Assembly (NCBI GenBank): GCA_964023205.1
Contig: OZ026847.1
Location: forward strand, 7,500,819-7,564,818
DNA: 64,000 nt
DNA from: Lutraria lutraria
Taxonomy: Eukaryota > Mollusca > Bivalvia > Venerida > Mactridae
Direction of reading: 5' to 3'
Every line of letters begins with the position of its first letter. Positions within the stretch are counted from its first letter, which is position 1. This document shows, one piece after another, positions 25,066-37,000 of the stretch. The notes beneath the pieces were generated by a model, which ran no database searches, was not told the origin of the DNA, and was given only the letters and a program-made list of their open reading frames with translations. The position numbers and the translations under genes are program-made.

Positions 25066-28000
25066 ATGATGAAATCTTTCAGCATCGCTTTGTGTGTTCT
25101 TTGTTCCTATGCGATTCTTATGAATGTGTCGCCGACCAAAGCACAAATGGATCCCGACACCATCATGAATATGATAAACACAATGACTACGACGGACAAA
25201 TTACTTACATTTGCGGACATTCTAAGTCGTCACCCGCTGACGTACACAGATGTCGAGAACACGTTGGTATCAGCACTGACAATAATTGGATATGATCGAC
25301 CACCAGGTCACTTAATGAATCCTGTTTTATCTTGGGCATTACATCATCTGCCTGATCTTCTAAAAAATGAAGAAATTCTTGGTATCGCGAAAATTTTCAT
25401 AGATGAGTTAAACAATCACAATTCAACTGATGCATGGCAGCTAAAGTCTGGAAACTTTACCTTAGATCGCGACTTCTATGTGAACAAATTATTCTCCGTA
25501 CTTGATTATTATGGAATGGCGGTTGATATCCTACAATTTAGAAGTGTGAGGAATTTCTTCCCATACAATACAACAGACAGACAGTTGGACGAACAATGCT
25601 ATTCAGACACTATGGACTTCGCAGATAGATTGTTTCATGGAGATGAATGGGCATTTAACAGTAAGTCAATACATTTTATAAATCTAACACTACATATACA
25701 CTAAGTCAATACAATTATATAAATAAAACACTACATATACACTAAGTCAATACAATTCTATAAATCAAACACTACATATACACTAAGTCAATGCAATTCT
25801 ATAAATCTAACACTACATATACACTAAGTCAATACAATTCTATAAATCAAACACTAAATATACACTAAGTCAATACAATTTATAAATCAAACACTACATA
25901 TACACTAAGTCAATACAATTCTATAAATAAAACACTAAATATACACTAAGTCAATGCAATTCTATAAATCTAACACTACATATACACTAAGTCAATACAA
26001 TTCTATTAATCTAACACTACATATACACTAAGTCAATACAATTCTATAAATCAAACACTAAATATACACTAAGTCAATGCAATTCTATAATTCTAACGTA
26101 CACTACATATACACTAAGTCAATACAATTCTATAAATCAAACACTACATATACACTAAGTCAATACAATTCTATAAATCAAACACTACATATACACTAAG
26201 TCAGTGTGATCTATAAATCAAACACTACATAGACATTAAGTCGATACATTCTATAAATTAAACACTGCAAATACACTAAGTCAATCTAGTGGTATTCACT
26301 TGGTATAAGGGACAGTACTTACATGTATGGTCGTTTCTTATTTAATCAGTTTTAACAGATCGAACACTGACCTTTGCCTCTGATTAATTGATTAAATTTT
26401 CATGGACTGATTACAATCAATTCTAGACATATATGTGTTCCACTAAGATACTATGTATATATCATATATGTGTTACACTGACATTTTAAATATAAAACCA
26501 ATGGATCCTATTTATGTACATAATGCTTACTTATGACATACGTGGTAGACGATCTGACATTATGACGACATCGTTACACCATGTGTTTTGAACATACATA
26601 TTTGTGTAGCCATCGTAATCCATGGCCTGATAAAAACAGATATGGTACGATTTAAGCTAGTAGTAACCTAAGTTTGTCATTGAGTTATATGTGTCACCCC
26701 TATCTGTATGGTACAGGTCAGGTTAAGGACAAATGAGTTTAATATATTGCAACGCTTACTCATGAAACTTTATCATTTTGTTATGAGTGTTCCACCAGAA
26801 GTATTGATAAAATTCATGTATGTTCTTGTCTTCCCTGGTATGATATTACTACGCAAGAAATAAAATAAACTTCTAATGTTTTGCTATCTAAATTTTAGTT
26901 AGAAAGATTTTACTCTGTGACATACATACTATACATACTGTCATGTATGTACATAATATGTATAAATGCATATATTTGTACATTGAATTAATTCGTGAGA
27001 TATGAACTTCATGCCATAGTCAGAATCAACGAATGAATATCACAAAAGTGTTACTGTTAAGGCCTCAAGGTTGTCGTGCCTTACATTGGTTCGTTTTGTA
27101 TTGACTGTCTGCTTATAGCTTATCTTAAACTTTTGCGGACGTGGTGACATACCTATTTTTATGAAAAAGATTTCGTTTAGACATGATGATGCAATGTTGA
27201 GTTTTAAGATAAATCAAAACTAGGACGCTTTGATCAATTATTACAAAACACGAGAACGCATTGATCAATGTACCAAATAACATGATAATACATTGCATGA
27301 TACTATACATGTATCAGAGATAGCAATGGCTAAAGAGAAAGGCACATAGTTTCTTAAAACTTATCGAAAACATACGAGGGATGTTCGATAAGTAATGTGT
27401 ATTGTGTAATGGGCATAAATCAAAATAATGAAGACAAAGCGTGACATGGGGGGCCAAATTTAGAATGATTACTGTGTTCATAAAATTGCTAAAAGAGGTT
27501 TGGAAATACATTATTTTTTGAAAAATTGACAATAGCTAAAGTATAGGATTAAAGTCTTCTCCAACTAAAAAAAAATTGATCAAATAGATATTGTTTTTTC
27601 AATAGCAAGCCTTAAAAATTCAAACAATCTTATGGATTAAACTATGGAAAGAATAACACATTTTCATGTTTTTTCGGCAAACTTTCATGAAAACAACTTT
27701 TTAACACAAAAAAATACACATACAACCATAAATTTCCAAAAAATATATATTTATGGCGTTTTGAACTTTTTTTCTTTTAAATGCACTTCAAAAAGTTTTT
27801 ATGTGACATTTACTGCTGCAGATGCAAATTAGCTAATAAAATTTTATCAATTTTCAGGTATATGCAAAGTTATATGTGAATTTTCACTTAATTGGTACTA
27901 TTCTTGGAGAACTAAACAGTGCCCCCAAAACTAGTATATATCTGCTGTTACAGTTACACTTTGAACAGATATTCTTTTTGTATGATCTTATGATAATGAC

Positions 28001-31000
28001 AGTATTATTAATCTGTTGTAATACAATGTGTACTTGTTCATGTAAAATTCAAATAGATAATCTATTTGATAGTATATTGGTTTTAAATGGTGAAAACAAC
28101 AACACCAGGGGACACAGTAAAACTGTAACGTAAATATACGAAACTGATATGATACTGAGTATCATAAATTAGATTTATAATAACATTTGTCGAATGTATT
28201 TTGCAATTCATTAAATAAGAAGAAGAAAAACGATTTTGAACAAATCAAATTTCCAATTCAGTAAGTCAAATGCTTTAATGAACATGAATTAAGTTATATA
28301 TATACGGACTAAAAAAAGGTTACACTCCGTACATATTTGTTTTGTCTTTTAGCATACAAATATGAAAGTGCTATGATAATTATGTTACAATTCATTCTAT
28401 ATTTTTCTTAAGCTAATAAAAAGATACAGAAACATCTGTACTGTTTGATATGTTGTCAGTTGAAAATGTTGGGGGGGGGGAGGGAACGAATTAGAAAGTA
28501 TTTAAAACTGTCAAAAATTTGTCAACTTGTAACGATTAATATTGCATTGACATATACGAGAAAACTTAATTACCAGAAAACATTTACCTAATGTTTTTGC
28601 CACTAATCAAATTAAAGAAATGATTTCTCAACAAATTCGAATTATTTCAAACTATGTTGTACAAATATTTTAAACATGAAGTCATATAAACAGACATATA
28701 GAAAATGTTACACTCGGTACAAGTTTCTAGAGCGTATGGTCTTATAAAAAAACTGAGTCAAAACATTGTCACAATTCCTTCTTTGTTTATTACAAGTTTA
28801 CAAATTTAGTTTATTTTAAGTAACAATACTTAAAGGTTTTGAAAATGTTTTGATTATGAACTCTATATATACTCGAAAATGTTTAATATAAAATATCAAT
28901 TTCAAGTCTTTCTACTGGGAGTGTACTTCTTCTCAGTCCTCTGTAAATGGGAGTTTTACTACTAATTTAAGCATTTTGTTGCTTCACGACCCTGCAGTGT
29001 TAGTATTTTGTTATAAGTATAGTTCCTGTAAAATCAAACCAAATTTGTTTATGATATTGCATGAAGATGTGTTTGTGTCCCGAGTGTAACATTTTCAAGT
29101 GTTATATATGATTTATAAATAATATAACACGTAAAATATGTTTAGAAATCATGAAATAAACGGATAAATTCTGTCCTGCTTTCATCTAAGAATGTTTCTT
29201 CATCAAAATAAAAGATAAATTACTTATTATCTTCAGTATACTGAACATATCTACTTGCTAAATATATCTAAATAGAACTATTTTTATTAGAACTTTCAGA
29301 TTTTTTAAACATGCTCCATTTCACTGTTTCAGACTTTAAAGTATGCATTCACATCTGTTATTTGATATAAATGTGGAAAACAATTAACATGGACTACTGT
29401 TTTCAAAATTAAGATGATAAATATTGTGTTACACTCGAAACAAAACTTAAAACCATATAGATAAAAAAAGAATTGCACTACATGAATTTGTTTCAGTTTT
29501 GTGAGCTTCTGGGTATGCTTCTGTTTGAGAAATAGAGAAAAGACATATAAAATTCAAAGAATGATAAAAAAAATCTTATCAAAATGCAAAATGTTACACT
29601 CGGGACATCTCCAATCAGCTTTATTCAAGATGGTGTAACTTTTTAAACAAATGATTCTTTTTTATTATATCCTTTTTAAAAACAACATGGACACATGTGA
29701 TTATCAATATGTTAAACTGCATTTTCTTTTCAAGCATCAGTTTACTTACAGCTATATTATCAATTTAAATTTTATTTTTTTCTTTGAACAAAATATTTTA
29801 CATGTGCACTAGAAAGGTGATTTCTAAATAATATTTATAATTGAAATATCTTAACGAAATGCATTAAATTTTAAATATTACACATGTACAAAGAAATTAA
29901 AAACAAACACTGATCACTTACCCCCCAAAAAAAACAGAACAAAACATAAAACATGTGTAAAGAAAAAATATCACGTTAAAGGTGTTACACTCGGGACATT
30001 TTTCGCCTGTTTTGCTAATGTAACTTTTGAACGATTAACACAATCAAGCTGAAATTTTGCAACATTTTTTATAACACCAAGACACAACATCAGAACCTTT
30101 AATTACAGTTCTGTGTTGTGTAGTATTTTTTTAAATCTTGAAAAAAAAATAGTCTTCATCATTTTGATTTATGCCCTAATATTCTAGAAACAACTGACTT
30201 TAATAGTCAAAATAACTTTCCATCATCTCAAAGTATTTCCCGTGGTTAGAAATACGAAACTTCAGTCCGTGAATACATTTATGAAATAAGTCACGGATGG
30301 CTGATTTGGATATACCTAAAAAAACACTGACAAACAGATGAGTCAAGGGCTTGTCTGGAGTGATATCGTCGACCAGATAAGAACTGCTTTTTCAGTTTTT
30401 GAAAACGGAAAAAGTCGCAGGGAGCAAAATCTGGTAAGTATGGTCTATGCGACAAGACTTAAGAAATTGGTTAACAATGCCAGATGAATGTGCTGGAGCG
30501 TCGGTTTGATAATATATCTTGAGCTTTCTAAGTACAACATCACGGCAATACCGACCTGTGCCACGTTTGCCATTAGGCATAGACATTTGTTTGGCTATTC
30601 CTTAGCATGAGAAGAATATAGCGTAGATGGCCTTCTTTGCTCATTGCCCTTTTGACAAATACAGGCCGTTATCTGCGTTTGATAAGCCATATCTAGTTTC
30701 CAGTTTTCCTAACTGTCTTGATATAATGAACCCAAGACGCATAACCAGTATTATATGTTTGCAAATTGTCCAAAGTTGAAATTTGGAAACTTTTTGAGCA
30801 ATTGTTTTGCCGTTTGTCCGCGTACCCTTTTTAACCCTCATTCAATAGAGGGGGTATCCATATGACATTAATATTTCGTACTTCATAGATACTCTCCAGA
30901 ATGAAATTTACTCTCGATAGTGAAATGCGAATTTTCGTGTTATAGCACGATACACATTACATATCGAACATCCCTCGTACACTTTATGGAAAGTTTGAAT

Positions 31001-34000
31001 ATTTCTATGAAATGTCATGCATTTAATTAAATAGTTTACGGAAATGAGAAATTCTAGTAAAGTGAAATGTTAATTCGGGCACATTAACAATGATTATTTA
31101 AAGCAGACTCTGACCGTACTACATTATGAAGCTAAGATTAAATCAGAGTACATCCTCGCGCAAATGACATTGAGAAACAACTTGTGCAGTATTACATTAT
31201 AGAAAATGAACAAATATCGGTTAATGGTGTGATATTTACATAACGATATCAGATAAAAGATTTTCTAGTTTTCATTTGGCTAAACCAATATACTACAAGA
31301 TAAAATAAAATATGTGTCATGTCGTAATGTTTATTCGGTGAAAAAGTCAAAAAGGTTGAATACATGTACTTGTGGTTGAAGCGATATGTATAATTATAGG
31401 TTAATTTATCTTCGAAAAGAAAAAGGCTAACATAAATAGTAAGTCGTTTGTCGACTGTAAGAATGGTCTAGTTCAACCCTGTTATATCGCTATTGGCCAA
31501 GTCACTACCTACCGTGCGTGTTTTCCGTCCGTACGTTTATTGTGGAGGCCACGGTCGCCACGTTTTTTTTGTGTTTTTTTTTTTTTGGCAACGTGGAGAG
31601 AGAGAGTGACAAAAGCAAAGTGTGAGTACGTAATTAAACCGCATAAAGCATATACTGTGATTTATACATAACACAAATAGAACTTTTACTGCTCAAAACC
31701 ACTTGACCCGCCTCCGTGTTTAATTTGTTTAGGTCACTGACTTATAGCCACTATAACCTCTCACAGACAGAGGGATGAGGGTTCGAGACCAACTACCGAC
31801 CATGTCTCTTTATGTGAGAAGTAGGCAGTTACTTACGGAGGATGAGAGTCTAGTACTGGTTCTTCCCAGGAATGATGGGTTAGAAGAACTGTAAAACTAC
31901 AAACAAAAACAAAAAAAGATTTTTTTTTTCAAAGTACATGTACATGATGTCAAATTATGCCTTATTTTGTTCTTGTATAACGAAACGTTTTGATACTGAA
32001 CGACAATAAGAAAAGTTGATTATCATTTTTTCTCAACCATTTACAATAAACAATATATAAAGATAAAGTTTCAGGCCCGTGGTTTAAGACAAGAAGATTT
32101 CCTTTTGGTTGCCATGGAAACCAGAGTTCAGCATGGCCTAACATACTTCTAGCAACTTTTGTAAATGACCGCCCAAAGCTAATTCCTGTGGAGTTTCTTC
32201 CATTGACACGGACGTTTTAGAGAGGCCGTTTGAGAAGTGTGGACGACGAGTACACAGCATACTAGCAGCTCATTCAGAGCTTTGCTATTGAAACCATAAA
32301 CAATATACTAATACAACCAGCTTCATAAACACGTCATACCAAATACAGCCATCTTCATAAACAACATACAAATACAACCACCTTCATAAACAATGTACCA
32401 ATACAATTACATCTATAAACAGATAGGCCTTTATTTTGAAAAAGATCTGCTATATCTATCAATTCATAATCCTAGAGCGACAAAACCCCAACCCAAATAA
32501 ACTTTATGAATATAATCAAATGGTGGTCACATAGAAACATTAACTAAATTAATGAACACAGCTACTTTATTCATCTTATTATTACATTGTACAAAATGTA
32601 TAATATTTTCTGTTTTCCACCACAGTGTTTGATGCAATAGGTAAACCAACGACTGGAATACGACGAGGTGTTCTATATTTTATTGGTACGTATGATCAGT
32701 GCCTGAATGTGCAAGCAGATATACCAATTAATGCATCACTAGGCGAGAAGAAGGCCAAGAAAGAGGTGACATATCAGGGACGATATTGTCGTGCAACATT
32801 TGTACCACCACAATCTCTCGTTCAGAGTATTGCAGGGGAACATATAAATGTAGGTACCACACCAATTTGCACTATTTTGTAGTTTCAAATATTCAATTCA
32901 GTTATCAATTTAAAGTTGGATCATGCATGAGGATAGTAGAATATTTAAATGTAATTCCTTGAATGAATGCTCTAGGATTGAAGGCTATACTGAACAATAC
33001 AATACTGTTCATAAGGTGACTTACTTCTTGCATATTATATCTTATCTTGTTTGTTAAAGTCGAAAAGGTCAAAAATTACATTTCCTTCCAATTATAACTT
33101 TTCAAGAAATGTATAAAAATAGTTAACGACTTCCTCAGACTTTATAATTGATAAGTTACAATCGGATACATCTGTTATATACTAGTATGTAAATAATAGC
33201 AGCAAAGATGATGATATTGTTATAATAATGTTTAATAATTATTGTGAAATACTGTATAAACGATACGTTCATATTATTACATTAATAAAGAATGTCAATA
33301 AATAATTCATTATTTTAGAAAACATACGGAGTACCATTGACTTTATCATTAGGCATGTGTTTACCACATACTTGTCACGGTGAGGATATCGAAGGCCTTT
33401 TACATCTTGGTGAGTTCAACAAAGGTCTATAAATAATAAAATCCGCCTTTAGTACTAAGCAAAACCGTGTTCAATTCTTATCTTCAAGAATTGTCTTAAT
33501 ATTAGATTGGGTATAGATTACAGGCCCGTAGGTAGCTTTCAAGATTGGGAATAGGGCTAATTTCAGATTTTGCCAGACAACGAGGCATCGAGAATAAGTT
33601 ATCTGGCCCGTAGGAAGCAAGATTGGGGGGGGGGCTTATTTTAAAGTCAACATTATTTGGGGGGAGGGGGCTAATTTAAGATTTTATATCACAATTTGGG
33701 TGAGGCTCCGTTACAACCCTTATAAATTTCATTATTTACAGCCAAACTTATTGGGGGTAGCTAAACCTCCTGAATATAACAGGTACAATTAATTAACAGA
33801 ATTACATTTACATTCGTATCCATGAGATCACATTTCAAATATATCTCTTTATCAATTGCAAGTGAGATCACAGTCAATTAAGGGGCGTGGTCTGTAATAA
33901 GCACTTACGCACGCGCGTAACATTTGAGAAGTGAAGATATGGCCCAAAATGGCATCTAAGTCTAAAAGTTAAGGGATACGCTCTGAATTAGATTGTAGTT

Positions 34001-37000
34001 AGTATCAATATATAACAAGACTAGATCAGTTAACAAGGCGACATGATAGATTAATCTAGATCTGAATTCTTTTCAACATTCAATTAGATAATTATGCATC
34101 ATTGCATCTTACATGAGTTTAATATATTTTGAAACCAAGAAATGTAAGCTCAATGGTTTCCAACAACAGTAGGAGTTACGCCCCTTTCCTCGTACCCTCA
34201 CTCGGAACATACATGCAATGCCAGAAGGGTGATAAGTGTAAACATTTCTGGGTCTAGAAGGGAGAAGAGTGTGAACATTGTGGGGCCCTGAAGAATAGAA
34301 TGTATAGATTCTGGGGTTAAGAAGGTTATAGTGTTGAGATTGTGGGTTTCAAGACAGTAAAACATAATGTTGCTTAAAGACACAACTCTTCTATGTCTGT
34401 GCTATAATGTGGAAGTAATGCGATATTAAAATGTTTATGTCACATTTTAGGATTACTTGGATCACTGTTCAATATTTCTGTTGATAAATTTGTGTGCATG
34501 GAACCAAAAGAATTCAAAGAGGATACAGACTCGCATATTGTTATGTAAGATTGTGTATTTTATTATTTCCTGAATTCTGTAATGGATTGTCCTTAATAAA
34601 ATGATATTGCTTATGAAAGGTAAACATATTGTAAGGAAACTAGCCTATGCTAGCTAATATCTTCAACTGAATTTCGTATATATATATATTTCTTAGATAT
34701 GTGTTGTATTAATTTATAGATGAGACGACAACGATAATTTCCACGTTTGTTCTGTTAAACAGTCCTTTCATTAGCCAATCAAAGGCACCGTTAATCACTA
34801 GCCAATCACATTGATTATTACATTTAGCGCAGGGTATATAAAGCGCGGAGCTTTACATTTTGACGAGTCTGTAGGAAGACTCCGTACGTAATGGTAATAC
34901 GTGAATTATTAATGTAGCTAGCTTTTACTTTATATATGAACATAAGAATAATGTCCTAAGTTGCAGCGTTGCTCAGAATTGGATATTGTTTGTGATTTCA
35001 TTTTATTTGGGTGTTTCATCACTTTCTTACTTGCAGAGTATATATACTCATACCTGAGAGTGTTTTGACCATTCCAGGATTGGATCCTATGCTTATACTG
35101 CTACCCATAAATTATCAGATATGCATTTGAATTAATAATTTATATTCGTATAACACTTTATTGTAAAGTATTTGCCTGATGTAATTTTTAATGGCATACA
35201 GCAAGATGTAGGTGTGAGTTATTGTACTCTATGTAGAGCTTTATATATACAATGGTTGATGTATTCTCTTGTAGTGGTATACTTGTTGGAATCATTGTCC
35301 TGATGCTTGTATCATCAATGATTGACTTACTGTTTCTGAAGTCCGCCAAAAAGTTTCCTGGTACAAAAGAGATGTATGCTCTATCAGACATACACAGCTA
35401 TGATAATAATGGTCTCACTGACATCACAGAAGGTGAATCAGAAGATAAAAGCAAGACATTAAATGGAAATGGTGTAGTTGTTATAAGTAATGGATTAACA
35501 AAAATCAACCCAAAGACAAGCAATGGTGGGCAGCTTGAGGCATCCATTGATAGTGAATTAACAGAGAATATACTAGATACAACAATATCTGAAGCAGACG
35601 AAAGTATGTTGTTTATTTTAAGTTTTCAAAAAGCGAAAATCTTATTTTTGAACTTTGTATTTTCAGTAAGCATATAATATCTAAGTATGATTTTCTGCCA
35701 TTTAACATCTCTAACTTAACAGTGCATGCTATTTGCTGTTTGTAATTGACAATATCAGGATTAATAAGGGTGGGTTTGTACTTGACATCATGTGATATTT
35801 CGAAATTAACATGATTCTATTAAAAATTAATGGGAATGCCTTATTGCAAAAAGCATGCTTATATCCTATCAAGTTTTGGTGTTTAGTTCAATTTTAGAAC
35901 CATTATTATGCTCCAGGTAGGGCTGCATATAGCAGTGTGTGTGCCAATCCGTTTGTATGTCATTCTGTCCCACTTTTGTCATCGCACCTCCTCCTGCTAT
36001 TTATATGCAATTTCACAAAATGATCAGTAACAAGTGCAGTAGCGAATATTGTCGGGCATTTTCCATTCGGTCATTTTTCGCAGGTTAATTGCCATTCGTT
36101 CAATTTATCATACGGTACATCTTGTACGTTCACAGAATGATAAGTTTAAGTGTTGTAGCGCATAATAGTCGTGTGATGTTGTTGTCATGAGTACGTGAAA
36201 CCTAGTTTTTGTGTAAGTGTAATCTGGCGTTATTTGTTGTTTTGTGTAAGTGTAATCTGGCGTTATTTATTATTTTTTGTATTGTCTTTGTTGAATGAAT
36301 TACACAACTTTTTACAATGGATGATATTCCAGGTGTTTCTTCAAAATTCATGCGATGCTTTTCGATCTTTACTAACTTGCCTGCAGTACTAAGCACTGAT
36401 ACGAAGGATAATGATATTCCGTGTTTGTATGGATTAAGGGTGTTGTCCATTTTGTTGATTGTGCTTGGTAATACCTTCCTGTATGTGTCACAGTCTGTTG
36501 CTGAAGTACCAGTTGCAGGTAGGTATTTCAATATTCTGTATTGTTGAGACAAAGTTACTATGTATTCTATGTTAATGAGAGTTTTGGAAAGGCAAATCCT
36601 GAAACTAAGTATCAATTGTTGAGTGAAATTGGTAATAATGATTTGAAAATTTGGAAAGCATGGGCTCAGTTCCTCCATGCTTTCAGGTTCATTTGATTTG
36701 TTGCCGGGGAACTAACAGTGTGGTATAAAAGTTTGTTTAGAAATAACTATAATATGAACTTTGCTCAATAATGACATTAATTAAACAATTAATTTGTATG
36801 AATGATTCATGTTTTGTATGGATATTTAAATTAATTCACACCGTTGATTTTGCTGGAATCCTGTAAGCTTTGTAATATAGGAAAAGTACTAAGATGTTCA
36901 ATATTACAAATAATACAAATACATGTATATTTAATCTATCTAAAGTGGACATGATGGATTCATTCAATTTGATGAAACGATGGACCATGCAGCTTGTAAT

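Noticed and set aside
31441..31900. tRNA gene from the B-box at 31780
   Set aside because: No A-box at the right spacing and no cloverleaf could be drawn; at most a SINE remnant.
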